Below are positions 1 to 12,068 of a DNA stretch of 64,000 bases, one piece after another. Made by a program: the position numbers and the translations under genes. The first letter of the stretch is position 1. Every line of letters starts with the position of its first letter. This stretch comes from Asterella californica (taxonomy: Eukaryota; Streptophyta; Marchantiopsida; Marchantiales; Aytoniaceae): the NCBI GenBank assembly GCA_036924285.1, contig JAYKYS010000019.1, positions 2,604,001-2,668,000 of the forward strand, written 5' to 3'. The notes under the pieces were generated by a model, which saw nothing but the letters and a program-made list of their open reading frames with translations, ran no database searches and was not told the DNA's origin.

Positions 1-419
1 TGGGATTGAGTGCCAAAGTTGGATTGAAGAGTCTGGTGTGGAGTTGACTCTATTTCGGTGTGCCTTCCTACTTCCTAGCATCTACTAGGTCTCCTAGTCT
101 TGGCGGTTGCTCCTTGTGGGTCCTGGCGTTCCGACTTGATCACCAGTAGCGGAAGCGCTGCCCAAATTTTATGCAACCCAGGTCTAGAATAGTTCCACCT
201 GTATGTAGCAACCTAAGATTGACCAGAGACCTACAAAAGACTAGTTGGTTATTCGAAACCTGTCCAACAGTTATCAAATCCTTGGTGCTCATTAGCTGAT
301 AGTTTAACGAACTGGATCCGGAGACACAAATAAAGTATACAGGTCTCTAGGGAGGTTCACGTTCGGCAGTTCATTGGTTAGAGATTAAAGAATCTGTTCC
401 GAGATCTGCGGTCGAACGT
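1..419. other. No recognisable gene
   Basis: Short reading frames only, with no protein family I recognise and no clear repeat. The next feature, a MITE-like repeat, begins at roughly 400-420. Confidence 0.5.
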
Positions 420-780
420 TACACACTCCTCATACGTCTGTCGGACTTGACTCCACCCCTTTTAACTTGGCGTTACTTGATCGTACTCTTGACTGACAAT
501 AGCAAGTTTGGCAGGTTTATCATTATGTAAAGACACTGCGTTAACACATATAAGAAATAATCTAAATTGATAATTGATAATTGATAATTATTATTTTTAA
601 CTGAATTTTTCATGTATATATAGCTAACATGCACTTTTCGTATTATGATGAAGTGGCACTTTGACCTACTGAACCTGCTATAACCAGTTTAAGGTGTAAT
701 CAAGTATGAGTAACACAAAGTTAAGAAGGATGAGGTAAAGTCCAACAAACGTATTATGGGTGGGGTCAAGTAAATTTCTG
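420..780. mobile_element. MITE-like element, copy 1
   Basis: The left arm (about 440-530) and the right arm (about 705-780) are diverged inverted copies of an arm shared by five other copies in this window, near 40.0, 47.1, 47.5, 48.6 and 59.2 kb. The right end reads TCAAGTAAATTTCTG, the family's most conserved stretch. The centre is AT-rich and noncoding. The left boundary is eroded and uncertain, and I see no convincing target-site duplication for this copy. Confidence 0.5.
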
Positions 781-789
781 CAAAAAAAG

Positions 790-2033
790 TGTACATAACG
801 AGGGCCACGGGAATAAATACCAAAAATGCATGCGAAGTTAAACCAAAAACCCGATAAAACTACTTCCGTTACGTTTTTCTTCTGGTAAGAAGGGTTAGGT
901 ATTAAATTAGACGCCTCATTATTTATTAAATTCTGATTACAACTGTCCGCTCTTATACTTCTGAAGCGCGAGAGCAGACTCACCACTTATGGGTTTTCTC
1001 AGGCTCTCCCCGTGTTTCCAGGCATGAGGTAATAAATAATATTTATGAAATTTTTTAATATTTATATTTCTTTAGTATATATTTTTCATTTAACACTTAT
1101 ATATTTTTTGCATAACCATAAACGAGCAAAAGTTCCCACAGTTCGTCGGGGATGTATATTTGGGTTATTTTCAAACCGTCGTTATTTCCATTGAGTTTAG
1201 TGTTTGCTCAAATAAACTAAGGTCTTATTTGCTTCGCGTGAAGGGGAAAGCTCTGGGAAGAGCTATGAGTCGCTTCCCGGAACCAATTATTTTTCTCCTC
1301 TTCTTTTTCGCCGGCAATAAGTACGTGAGCCGAGGAGGAGGGTCCATTTCCAGGGAAAGAGCGTTCGGCGGCGTCTTCCCAAAAGTGAAGCTCGTTTAGG
1401 AATTAAAGATGCTGGACTTACGAGCGTTTGCATTCCTCAAAAGTAATGCGCTTGAAAGTACTCATAAAAAAACCGCACATTCCTAACAGAGCGTTACGTT
1501 GAATAGCGGTAGGAACATTCGGCAAAGATCATTCCCAGAGCAGGTATGGGTCATACGGTTACTGGGGAAAGGGACTCTGCTAATAGGCACTTGGATTCTT
1601 CCTCCATGGGACAGGCGTTCATTGTGGTAGATCACACTGATAACCAGGCACATCCAGCTACCTAGGCCTGCGAAACTGTACATGTGAAAAGAGAGCACTC
1701 CACCTCCACGGTAGTCGTCGGTAAATGACCGATTTCTCCAAACCAGATCCGAGAACGTGGACGCAAGATTCGATCGAAGAACTGGTGTCATGAACATGAG
1801 TCTTGACTGTAAACTGCAAGTGATCTTACAGGCCTAAGAAACCCGTACACGTTATAACTTCCATTCTTTACAACGTAACTCACTCTTACCTGGACAAAGA
1901 CTGCGTTTACCAAGGGAGCAAGATCTCCCCAGTTCAAGCAATCAGTGCCGGGGCTCGAAGCTAAACCAGCAACGGAGTCAAGTCGTTCAGTACACCGGGT
2001 ACTACACGCTGTAACAACAGCTGGATGTAACAA
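790..2033. other. Intergenic, no supported gene
   Basis: Several reading frames of 60-104 codons exist on both strands. None shows a family motif, signal peptide or splice pattern that would support a gene. Just before the hairpin at 2034 the sequence TGTAACAACAGCT occurs twice in tandem (about 2009-2040). Confidence 0.5.
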
Positions 2034-2077
2034 CAGCTAGACGGGTATTCTGTAGCAACAGAATACCCGTCTAGCTG
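2034..2077. repeat. Perfect 20-bp hairpin
   Basis: The arm CAGCTAGACGGGTATTCTGT (2034-2053) is followed by the 4-nt loop AGCA and then its exact reverse complement (2058-2077). It lies about 350 bp past the stop codon of the P450 on the minus strand. It is not followed by a T-run and is not part of a reading frame. It resembles a snap-back duplication. A small-RNA precursor is possible but unsupported. Confidence 0.85.
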
Positions 2078-2426
2078 CACAATTGCCCATTGTTATGTCT
2101 GATCCTCATCATAGCTGTTGTACAAATTACAGCTCCATGATCTCTTACAAGGAAGTCAATAATCATACGTGCACTACTAAGTATTCCTCAAACATCAACT
2201 GACTTTTCAACGCCTGTGTGAATCCTTTTCCTTCTGTTGCCTGCCTATCTTTTAGGGTGTTGATGCTTCGCCGGCATTTTTCATTTGCCTCTGTGTGAAA
2301 TGTTCCGCGCTCAGATTCCTGAGTTTACAGGAAATTTACAACGGAGTCACTGTGTCTCGATCGCGGCAGTCATCCAGCCCCTGTGAGACTCTACCTGTCT
2401 GGCTGGAGTGATCAACTCGACCGCCA

Positions 2427-4004
2427 TCAATTCTTATACAGAGCTGAAGGCAATCTCGGGGTTGCCACCGCTTCCAGAGGCTTCGCCATGAAAGTAACCA
2501 CTCCAGGGCGCTCTGTGAGTTCGATATCTTCCGGGCGCATACCCTCAGGGGGTGACCAGGTGAAATGATGCAGCAGACGACCCAGCATAATCTGCACCAA
2601 AAGGAGTCCAAGTTGTGCGCCAGGGCACACTCTTCTGCCAGCACCGAACGGAATTACTCTAAAATCGGTTCCCTTAATGTCGATATCCTCCTCCAAAAAT
2701 CTTTCTGGTCTGAAGCTTTCCGCATCCTTCCAGACGTTGGGATCACGACCTATTGCAAGAACATTTACATGAACTGTCGAGCCCTTGGGAATATCGTAGC
2801 CTCCTACCTTCGCATCTTCGAGGGCCTTGTGAGGCAGCATCAGAGAGGCTGGCGGATGTAAACGGAGCGCCTCCTTCGCCACCGCCTGGAGATAGGGCAA
2901 GTCTTTGAAATCGGCCTCGGTAACAACTCTCTCGTAACCGACCACACTGTCCAGCTCTTCCTGTGCTTTCCGCTGCACCTCCGGATTGCGAATGACCTCC
3001 GCCATTGCCCACTCCACGGTGATTGCTGTGGTGTCCATACCGGCAGTAATCATGTCCCACAGAAGCGTGATAACAGTGACGTCACTTATATCATAATCCT
3101 TCTGGAACTTGATAAGGGCGTTCACGAAGTGCTGGTTCGAGCCAGACTCTGCACTTTGTGGGTCAGCTGCAGCAAACTCCTGCATAATTGCTTTCGTCAG
3201 GGCATCTCGACGAGCGTTGTTCTTGGCAAAGGCGTCCTCTTGCAAGGGGAACATCCATCGCAAGTACTTGATATGCTCGGTCATTCTCAACGACCCCCCT
3301 AATCTCATTCCTTCGGCAACGATCGCCTTGAACTCTTTCCCTTGCGCATCCAACTGCCCTTCCTGGTTCACAAATTTCTTACCGAATGTTATCCGCGTAA
3401 TGTTGTTGAAGGCTACCGCGGACAAGTACGTCTTGACATTGATAGTGCCAGCTCCCGTCTGACAGTCATTGTATATGGCATTCACCATGTACGACACCTC
3501 TTCCTCGCGCACAGAGCGAAGCGCATCGAGTCTCTTGGCAGTGAAAAGCTCGAGAGTGCACAGCTTCCGGACCTTGACATAATGGGGACCGTAGTCTGCC
3601 CAGATGAGATCCTGTCCATTTCGGCTGAAGCGGGCAGCCGAACTCGACAGCGGTCGCCCGGACAAAGCTTGATCCTTGTCCTTCAACACCTCTTTGGCCA
3701 ATGCCGCACTGGAGACTACCGTGTTCAGTGTTGTGCCCATCCAAAACGAACATATCGACCCATATTTCTGCGCCCACTCCATGAAACATCGGTGACGGAG
3801 TGGTTTGACATCATAGAGGTTGCCGACAATGGGCCGCGGTCGAGGACCAGGGGCATGCTTTTTGCTAGGCCATAGCACCTTGAGAACGAATAACAGAACT
3901 AACACGGACGCGACCACAATGGTGGAAAATGCATCGAACTGCAAACCGGTAACATCAAGCACACCTTCGTCGCTCGACATTTCGTTTAGATCTCCTTTCG
4001 CCAT
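2427..4004 (-). CDS. CYP98: Cytochrome P450, CYP98 family (p-coumaroyl ester 3'-hydroxylase type)
   Basis: An intact single-exon gene of 525 residues. A membrane anchor at about residues 26-46 is followed by the proline hinge [11 protein letters not shown] (52-62), the I-helix oxygen site AGMDTT (321-326), the ExxR pair E378/R381, PERF (433-436) and the heme loop [10 protein letters not shown] (453-462) with Cys460 as iron ligand. Stretches such as [20 protein letters not shown] and RLPSALYK are typical of CYP98. Family members sit on the ER and 3'-hydroxylate p-coumaroyl shikimate, quinate, amine or threonate conjugates in the phenylpropanoid pathway; the substrate here cannot be read from sequence. 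The start ATG at 4004 has a good plant context (AGCAATGGCG). A hydrophilic leader of about 25 residues precedes the anchor, making the protein longer than the usual ~508. Absence of introns is notable, because angiosperm CYP98A3-type genes contain introns. No TATA box is obvious upstream. Confidence 0.95.
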   Translation of the reverse strand: MAKGDLNEMSSDEGVLDVTGLQFDAFSTIVVASVLVLLFVLKVLWPSKKHAPGPRPRPIVGNLYDVKPLRHRCFMEWAQKYGSICSFWMGTTLNTVVSSAALAKEVLKDKDQALSGRPLSSSAARFSRNGQDLIWADYGPHYVKVRKLCTLELFTAKRLDALRSVREEEVSYMVNAIYNDCQTGAGTINVKTYLSAVAFNNITRITFGKKFVNQEGQLDAQGKEFKAIVAEGMRLGGSLRMTEHIKYLRWMFPLQEDAFAKNNARRDALTKAIMQEFAAADPQSAESGSNQHFVNALIKFQKDYDISDVTVITLLWDMITAGMDTTAITVEWAMAEVIRNPEVQRKAQEELDSVVGYERVVTEADFKDLPYLQAVAKEALRLHPPASLMLPHKALEDAKVGGYDIPKGSTVHVNVLAIGRDPNVWKDAESFRPERFLEEDIDIKGTDFRVIPFGAGRRVCPGAQLGLLLVQIMLGRLLHHFTWSPPEGMRPEDIELTERPGVVTFMAKPLEAVATPRLPSALYKN

Positions 4005-5369
4005 TGCTAACTAGCTGCTACTCTTCACTCGTAATAATTGAAGCAGTCCGTAATCGAGCAAAGTGACGACTCAACTCGAACAAAACTGGTAAGACGAGCG
4101 GGTAGCCAGTTCCTACGGTGAGCTCGAGCTGCATTCATGCTCACTACACCACTGAAAATTCCGCAATGTCCAAGACGACGAAACACGCTCCTCTTTCTAC
4201 CTGTCACCTGACAAACCTCGTTGGGAGCTCAAACCAGCTCAAAGCCTCAGACCCGTACGAGGGCCTGCTGACCCACTACGCAGATGGAAAACTTTCCTGA
4301 CTAACTGTGCAGTCAATTTGTTGCTTCTGAGTGACCAGCCCATGACTCACATGGTCGGGTATGGTAGAGAAGCAACTGCAGGGGAGGACGCACACTACCG
4401 GATCTACTCTCACCCAAGATACTCCCAAATCAGTATCATTCACGCATATTATTATGTCATCTAAACAATTGGGAATTAGTTCGATTACCAATCAATAAGT
4501 TCTGAGGACTTTGTCTGTTCTTAATAAGTTTTCTTTTCATTCTATAACGATGTAATATACAGAAAATACTTTTGTGCAAAGTTACCATAATAAGTCTTGA
4601 GTAATGATGATAAATGACTAGGTGTAAATGTGATGTAACGAATAAAGAGTAATTACATTGTTAACATAAAATATAATTTTTAGAAAAATATCTGAGGACT
4701 GTTTTTCTTATAGAACATACAAACATGTAAATATACAATTAATATAAAAGTCGAATATATTATTAAATATCCGTTAGATTTTAGTCAATGGAACTCTTTC
4801 CCTAGCCTGAGAGCAGAGGTTCTTTACACTCACTGACTGAGCAAGTACGGCGGGAGGGCTCAAGCCTACTACAGTCCCGTGCCATCTGTCTAAGGTAGTA
4901 TGGTGTGGGGGCGACCACCTCCTCGTAAGTGTGTGTGCTGTCGAGTACTGGAAACCGAAGCACAAGAAGCACTGAAACCACCGACGTTGACTGGGGTTCT
5001 CGTAAGTTGGAATAGTGCTGTGACCATGGAGTAAATCTCATACCTTAGTGTAGTATATTTATATGGATTTAATTATTAGCTTCATGATTCTCTTGCTGGT
5101 CGCTTGTAGAAAAGGAACCATTTTTGCAGCATGCATAATATGCTTTCATTTGAGTTGTACATCTCTTGCATCAACTCATCTAGTACAACATCACTTTTGC
5201 TGCCATTTGGAGCTCTTTTGTCTTTTCTTACTTCTCATTTTTGCAATAGATTGATGAAGTGATTTGATCTCAATGTGTTCTGCATTTTTGCTGCTTTAGA
5301 TTTCACACATTATGATGTTGTTCCCACTTCTTACCGACATTTTTTCGAGATGGTGTCGATAAAATATGA
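4005..5369. other. Intergenic; upstream region of the P450
   Basis: The first few hundred bases upstream of the P450 start must hold its promoter, but no TATA box or other element stands out. From about 4500 the sequence becomes AT-rich. Short reading frames show no recognisable product. Confidence 0.45.
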
Positions 5370-6550
5370 AAACAGTGATCTTAATTTATGCTAAATTGTC
5401 CAAGACGTGATGTTGACTATATTATTATGAAGATCACGCTGAGAAAGTCAAAATATTTTTTGGACTGTCACGAACAAAGCTAAGAGGAAAATTTTATGAG
5501 TTCAGAAGATTTAAGATTTTGATTTGCATAGATGTTGACGTGGTAACATGTATGTTGAGATGACCATTTGAGATTGATGGAGCACTGATGATGTGATATG
5601 TGACGATGTGATATTATGCCATGATACTTGATGATTGAGCTAGAATGCTTACATTACATATTGTTAGCATGACAATTTGATGCATTTCAATGTTGAATAT
5701 GACGACTAGAGCTAACATGATTTATCTATGAGGCGACAGCATTTGAGATTGACATATGACAAACGACATGTTCACCTCTTGACGGAGCATACATGCCACT
5801 TGACGACTTCAAACGACTATACATGACAAAAGCCAAATAGCTTCTAGAAAATTATAAAAGCTGAGGAGTTGGTAAAATCAGGGAGGATTTTAGGATTGGC
5901 ATCCAAAAGCTATCAAAATTTTACTAGATTTTTTGATCGGGTTAAATCTATCTTTTACCGTGGAGAAGAAAGTTGACAACGACTAGTAACGGGCATCAGG
6001 AGATCCTCGCAATATTGAGCGAGAAGGTCGAGTTATCAACTTTTTTGTGGCAGTTTGACGTTGAACTACTAACGAGCGTTCACGGGTCTTTTCAGATATC
6101 GTAGAAGAATATATTTTAGTGTACGAGGACAAATTAGCAATAATCTATGAACGAGCGTGAGTAGATCCATGTAGATTGATGAAGTGGAAAAACCAGCCGA
6201 CTTTTGAAAATCATAACGATGTTCGAGATGTTTGTTTTCAACAATTTTTGTCACGTTGGAAATTTTTTGTTGAGAGTTTTCTCCTTATGTTATTGGATTT
6301 TCATTTGGATTAGATTGGTAACAATATGCAATGAGTTGGTAACATATGTTAGCAGATCTCTGTAATTTTGTCAAGACTGGTTAGTTCAACAACTTCTGAA
6401 GGTTGTAACATGACATAGGAGAGTTTGTTTCAGATGATTTTGGTGACATTAGAAACATCTTGTAGAAGGTTTTCACCTGTGATAAAACTTGTGGCAAATT
6501 GCTCACGGGCGTTAGCAAATTTTTACATTTCTTTCAACGGGTTGGACGAT
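5370..6550. repeat. Diverged dispersed repeat, retroelement-like
   Basis: Parts of this stretch resemble 63440-64000. Both contain GAACAAAGCTAAGA, a TGATGATG/TGACATGG-rich block, 'gccactt' motifs and a TATAAAAG site (about 5856 here, 63849 there) followed by a purine-rich leader, as an LTR with its promoter would. Inside, about 6190-6290 and 6385-6480 look like diverged copies of each other. No coding capacity is recognisable, and assignment to a retroelement is inference. Confidence 0.35.
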
Positions 6551-7952
6551 TTCAATATGGAGTAACTTTTTACATGCATCCGCTTGGAGAGAAATTGATG
6601 TCATTTTGAATCATTTTCTTCGGACTTCTTGTCTAACTAGAGGAAACCGGTTCATGATAGTTAAGTGAATACCATGAACTCTAAAAGTTTATTTGTATAA
6701 TCCATGTATACCAAAATGACATGAAAGTATATATACATCAGTGATTACTGGATACGAGAACGATGTGCTTTCATCATTTTGTGTACGGATTTCTTATGCA
6801 ATGTCGCTTGTGTCATGTGTAACGGTATGCTTTTCTAGTGTGTTATTGTAGTTATAGTAGATGTTACTCAAGAAGCATATAGTAGTATCGCAATTTGGTA
6901 TAATTGATGGCTTGTGCAAAGTCTTGAAGTACTAGATCATGTGATGTTAGTAGTGTGCAATTTGTTTTTTTACTGTGCGTAACGTTGGAATAGTAAGTAC
7001 TTTGTGAAATGTAGTAGACGGTGTCTACTACATACTTGTAATAAATGTTATGGCTAGAACCAAACATGGATAGGTGACATGTACCCATACTTAACATGGA
7101 CTAGGTGAATATATGCATGTAACATTAACTTCTGTGGAACTTTTGTCCTCTTTTTGTTATAAAAAACACATTAGTGTTATATAAAATTCTGTACCAAACT
7201 TACAGAATTTTATATTAAAGGATCCAGTCAGTTTGAATTGCAGTTTTATCATATGGAGTGAATATATATGCAAGGAAGACGTCTTTTTGGATTATACATC
7301 CTAAATCGTATCATTATACATCCTATCTCTCTAAAAGTCTAACTTATGATTAAGCATTTCCACTAGGAGAAATTTGGTCATAAATTAGATTGATGATTAG
7401 ACTAGTCATTTAAAAATCATTACGTGATTCTTGTTATGCTCTAAAACTGACTGTCACCACATCCTCTATTTAGGGTTTCAGGACTCTCTCTGTAACATGT
7501 TATCCTCATCTACGATAGAAAAGAGAACTTGCTACAAGCATTTCTCTTCTATTGGGTCCAGCGACAAATCTCGCGCTTCATTGATATTTGAATAGAATTC
7601 TATTCTTAAAAAGACATCAGCAGACTAAATAATTCATCGGGCTACTTCTCCTAATCCTCATGCATGCATATTCACTGTCTGTACAGTTTGATCCATGGCC
7701 GTGGTTTTGCATAAATATTCGGTAGCAACTTGGGACATCGACAAGTATTTTTCTTCCCTCGTCTTGTACACAAACGTTAATGAGAAACTGATGTTGAATA
7801 TTGAGGGCACGGAGTAAAAACAAGTACGTAGGGCGTAGATAGCATAAGGGTGTTATTAAAATTTAATTAATATACGCAGGTATCAGAACGGGCAAAGAAA
7901 CCTGCCGCATAACACACCAGCTGGACGCGCGACAAGTGTGACAAGGTTCTAC
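6551..7952. other. Intergenic, AT-rich, nothing recognised
   Basis: No gene, RNA or clear repeat found. Reading frames are below 80 codons and do not match known families. Confidence 0.45.
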
Positions 7953-7960
7953 CACGGCTA

Positions 7961-8024
7961 AACCCTCAAGCCCCTCCACGTTTTGACTAATTAATATGGT
8001 AATCTCACGCGCGAGTTAATTAGC
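7961..8024 (+). repeat. Left terminal inverted repeat
   Basis: Contains AGCCCCTCCACGTTTTGACT followed by GGTAATCTCACGCGCGAGTT and TAATTAGC; the reverse complement recurs at 22580-22642. The inner part (7998-8022) is repeated in tandem at 8030-8054 with one change, so this end carries an extra half copy. The repeated GGTAATCTCACGCGCG block could be a transposase-binding site. Confidence 0.85.
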
Positions 8025-8214
8025 ATCGCGGTAATCTCACGCGCGACTTAATTAACCTCGCAGTTCACCACGGTTCGGTTTTTCGTCGCGACACAATCTC
8101 GGTTTAGCCGTGACGCGGGTTTCAGCGTCCATGACCGTTGGCGAGTTTCCGTCCGTGATCGTTTCCGTCCGTGCGCGACAGAAGCGGCGGCATTTGTCAC
8201 AGCGCGGCATCGAC

Positions 8215-8525
8215 GAAGCGCGGCATTCGGCATTCGGCATTAGCGCGGCATTAGCGAGTCGAGGGTCGAGGGTCGAGCGCATTCACGCATTCACGAGAGC
8301 AAGGCAGACATTCACGAGCAAGGCAGACATTCACATCATTCAGACATTCACGAGTCGAGGGTCGAGCGCATTCACGCATTCACGAGAGCAAATCTGCATT
8401 CGGCACAGCGCGGCATCGACGAAGCGTGACAGAAGCGCGGCATTCGGCATTAGCGCTGCATTCGGCATTCACGAGTCGAGAGGTCGAGCGCATTCACGCA
8501 TTCACGAGAGCTATTCTGCTATTCT
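8215..8525. repeat. Subterminal repeat array
   Basis: Three near-identical units of about 40 bp (starting near 8247, 8350 and 8472) share GAGTCGAG, GTCGAGCGCATTCACGCATT and CACGAGAGC, and are separated by CATTCGGCATTAGCG motifs. The array lies between the left inverted repeat and the transposase, where Mutator-like and other DNA transposons often carry transposase-binding arrays. It is CG-rich compared with the rest of the window. Confidence 0.75.
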
Positions 8526-8971
8526 CCATAGCGAGATAACACGAGAGCGAGAAACACGAGAGCGGCCAGTACGTGAGAGCGAGGTTTAGGCTCATGTCAG
8601 CCGCGCTCCACTGAGAAGCGCGGCATTCGGCACAGCGCGTGGCATCGATGAAGTGCATTTACGAGAGCAATTCTGTCGAGGGTTAGAGCGAGAGCGCGCG
8701 AGGTTTCTTGAGCAATAATCGCTCCTTGTGGCATTCCTCTCATCCGCCGACCGCCGCCGAGCTGGATTTCTCGAGGTTTCTGGATTGAGCGTATATTTCG
8801 CTCCGCGGTCTGTCCGAGCTGATTCCGGCCCAATTCTTGAGCTGATTTCTATCTCCGCGGTCTGATTCCGAGCTGATTTCTTTGAGCGACTCGGCGAAGG
8901 GAGAAGGGCGTGAAGCTCGTTGGACGTCAGTCCACGAGTCGGGTAAGTACCGCTCCCTATTTCATTTTCAG

Positions 8972-11470
8972 ATGGCGGAAGAGTTAAAAGCGTGTTCTCG
9001 TTGTAATAAGCGTCTTCCTGTTTCGGAGTTCTTTAGAGAAAGACGAAGCAAGAAACCGTTAGGTACTCGTCAGTTCAAACGATGTAATACTTGTGCTGAG
9101 GTGAGTAGCACAGATTATCGTGAGGATAATGAGGACTTTGGTGATATCGATGTGGTTGAGAAGATCGATTGTACGTTGGAGAACTTTTTAGACGTTGTGA
9201 CCGAGATGTTTGACGATGAATTGGTCACGAATAGTTCTTTGTTGACACGAATTCGACTTCAATTGACAGACAAACTGTTGGTAGATACAAGTTTGGTGAT
9301 CGCACTGCTGCCACGAACCGAGTGTGAACCATCGTTTTTAGAGCAGAAGTATGTTGATCTTGTAAAAGATTACTTGAAAACTGACAATGAATGTGGATCG
9401 GGATATTATTGGGGTTTGCAATACGTTCGGCCGTCTATAGTTCCAGGTACACCACATATGTGTACCGCTAGCATGTGGTGTACCTCGCGTGACGATCGTA
9501 TGTCATCCCGAGTGGAGGTCGGTTCTTCTAACTTGGTAAGACAGCCTGGTAAACATAAGGCTATACAACGATTTCCTTGTAGAGGATCGGTGAAAATTGA
9601 TATTGATCTGAAGGAGAAGACATGCGTGTTATTAGTACAACATCTATGTCACCATGAGCGTCCGTCATTTCGTGATTCTGCCATTCCGTTGGCTGCCATC
9701 GAATACTTGGAGAAGTCTGTGCACAGTTCTTTCCGAAGGGCTGAGTTGTATCGAGCATTATGTATGGAACGACTCATTGATCCTGCTATAGTCACACGAA
9801 GTCAGGTAAATTATCACATTACTTCAATTGTGTCGCGTACTTATATCCGGAACGTGTCTGATCAGTTACTGTCTACGTCAGAACTAATAAGTAGTGAGAA
9901 GTATTCAAACCAGGGTTTTAGGCCGATAGTGTTTCTGAACAATGAAGAATATAGTATTTTCGGGTTCATCACTCCCTTCTTTAATACGGTTCGGACAGTG
10001 ACTGAGATTGTCATCGATAGCACGTTCAAGACCAATCAAGTAAGATTCGAGTTGTTTGCGATAAATGCTAATGTGGGCGGATTCGGACTCCCTTTATCAT
10101 ACATGTTTTATAGTCGGAAGGTCATAGAGAAAGATAAGAGAGTCACCCCTTCTCAACCTGGCGAAGGGGAGTCAATTCGGGTAAATGCTCTTGTGATGTG
10201 GTTCGAGGCTTTGCTTGCGTTAGGGTTGAAACCCACCTTCATTCTTTCCGACAAGGACATGGGACAGATAAAGGCCTTGCAGACTATGTTCACAAGGAGT
10301 TTTGTTCAACTCTGCTTGCGCCATGCGCAAGCAGCAGTCGAAACACGAGTACGTCAACTAAAACGGCCGGTGTCCAGTTACGATGCTATGTCTGCTAGTA
10401 TGTTGTTTCCTTGCATCGATGGACCGTGGACTATCGGACACCGGCTGGTTCCAGACCACATTGCTCCCATGGATAAGCGACGGAAAATCAATGTGTGGTT
10501 CAGCAGGCACTTCAATGTTCATCCGTTGATTCCTGTTCGACCGAATGTTTATCTATCTGCAGAGGAGCTTTATTCCACTTGTGTGCAGGAAGCTTATGGC
10601 TGGTGTCATCGTCTTGATTTGGTTCATCTCTGGGCGTACATGTGAAATGAGTGGTATAAGCCAGAGAAATGGACATTGTTTGCTCGGTCTGCAAAACCGG
10701 TGTTGTGTTTGTCTAGAACGACTAACATCATTGAGTCTCATTGGAGAAAACTCAAGTATGATTACAAGTATTCTTGTAACAAACCGCAGTTGGACAAACT
10801 TTGTGAGATATTGGCAGGAACTTTGGTTAAGGATTTGCAGGTGGACGTCTCGCAGATGCAGAATGGTAGATTTTATCCATCTTGGTGGAGAGATTTTCGT
10901 CTCACATGAAAGAAGTGTACAGAAGCGGTCGTTTCCAGTGATGCTCACTTGCGATATGAGACAAGTATAGGGTCGTGGGTATGTAGTTGTCCCTCGTTTC
11001 TTACTGATGCATATTTTCTCTGTAAGCATTTGGTACAGGCTTGGACCATACAACACAACTGCTTTCCGGAGTTTTTGGATACCACGAGACGACATGATTA
11101 TCCTTTGATTGAGTTTGGACCTGCCGGATCTATACTACAACGTCACACTATATATCCAGAGCACGTTCCTTGGACTTCGGTCGATCAGACTGTAGGTAAT
11201 GACGATATGGATGCAGCAAATTATTCTGATGGTGAGGTACAGGAGGATAGGATACTGACTTATGTGCAAGTGGTTGAACGCTTATACAGAAACACATAGC
11301 GCGGAGAAGCTCTTTGCAATCGGGAGCAAGATAACGTGTTGTTTCTTATCCGTATGAACCGCATCATAGATGCTTTCGAATGCAGATTGGATGAATGCGA
11401 GAAGGCATTGCGGTCTCGCACTCAACAGGCTACCTTCACAAATAATGGACCTGCTGATTTGCTACGATGA
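8972..11470 (+). pseudogene. Mutator-like (SWIM-type) transposase, broken by three in-frame stops
   Basis: One reading frame runs from the ATG at 8972 to a TGA ending at 11470 (about 830 codons), interrupted only by TGA at 10643-10645, TGA at 10907-10909 and TAG at 11297-11299, with no frameshift. An N-terminal zinc-ribbon-like cluster has Cys8, Cys11, Cys38 and Cys41. The catalytic acids fit a DDE transposase: Asp349 in IDSTFKTN (10016), Asp427 or Asp429 in SDKD (10250/10256), and Glu588 in TNIIESHW (10733). A SWIM zinc finger follows, CxC at 10982-10990 and CxH at 11021-11029. SWIM after DDE is typical of MULE and FAR1-type transposases, which cut and paste between terminal inverted repeats. 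The open frame extends upstream to 8882 without an ATG. All three stops are explicable by C-to-T change (CGA or CAG), so the copy is long silent; readthrough is a less likely alternative. Confidence 0.85.
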
Positions 11471-11647
11471 AGAGCGTTGAGTGTATTTCGAACGCAGATT
11501 TGACTGTGAGTATACTACGAGTAGTGGACTCTGAGTGAGTATAAGGCAGATTTCAGTTTTGATTTGTTGATATTCCTTAAATATGGTATATGGTATTCTT
11601 AAGTTTTTTGGGTTAATGATGGGAAGGGTATGGTATATAGTACTTTT

Positions 11648-11722
11648 TGGGTATTTGGGTTTTTGGGATTATGGTGGGAAGGGAAAGGGTGGAGGGGGGG
11701 AGGGGGGGGGGGTGAGGAGGGT
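11648..11722 (+). repeat. G-rich tract, G-quadruplex candidate
   Basis: At least nine runs of three or more G, including runs of seven and at least ten, occur within 75 bp on the plus strand, separated by one to seven bases. This satisfies the usual four-run G-quadruplex pattern many times over. It begins about 180 bp after the end of the transposase frame. Function unknown. Confidence 0.7.
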
Positions 11723-12021
11723 GCCCTTGACCTCAATCGGTGAGGGTCAGCAGGTTCAATTCTTGCCTTGGGCTTTGTTACTCGATACAAATGGACCAGA
11801 ATTCGGGAGCTGCGAGTGGGAGCTGCGAGTGGGACCACCTTCTGTCCACGGTATCTTTACGCTCCACGTTTATCGATCCCTGCGTTTTTCAATGTTGTTG
11901 CTACCTTCTGCAGGCACCAATGGAGTACAGCAGGATAAGGTAGTTTGAATAGCGATAGCAGGGTAGTTTGAATAGTCATCTATATAGTCTACTATGCAAA
12001 GTAGTTTTGAAATCGGCCTAT

Positions 12022-12068
12022 GAGCTCAGGTATGCGTTCAGCAAATGTCTGAACGCATACCTGAGCTC
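12022..12068. repeat. Perfect 20-bp hairpin
   Basis: The arm GAGCTCAGGTATGCGTTCAG (12022-12041), loop CAAATGT and the exact reverse-complement arm (12049-12068). It has the same arm length as the hairpin at 2034-2077 but unrelated sequence. It is located in noncoding DNA inside the large TIR-bounded element. Confidence 0.85.

Noticed and set aside
3342..3875. Long plus-strand frame opposite the P450
   Set aside because: It is an antisense shadow of conserved P450 codons and has no motif of its own.
8943..8971. Perfect-looking GTAAGT...TTTTCAG intron just before the transposase ATG
   Set aside because: It would be only 29 nt, far below the minimum for plant introns. The frame is open straight through, so I kept the ATG at 8972 with no intron.
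11735..11780. GGTTCAATTC, similar to a tRNA B box
   Set aside because: No matching A box, acceptor stem or cloverleaf can be drawn around it.
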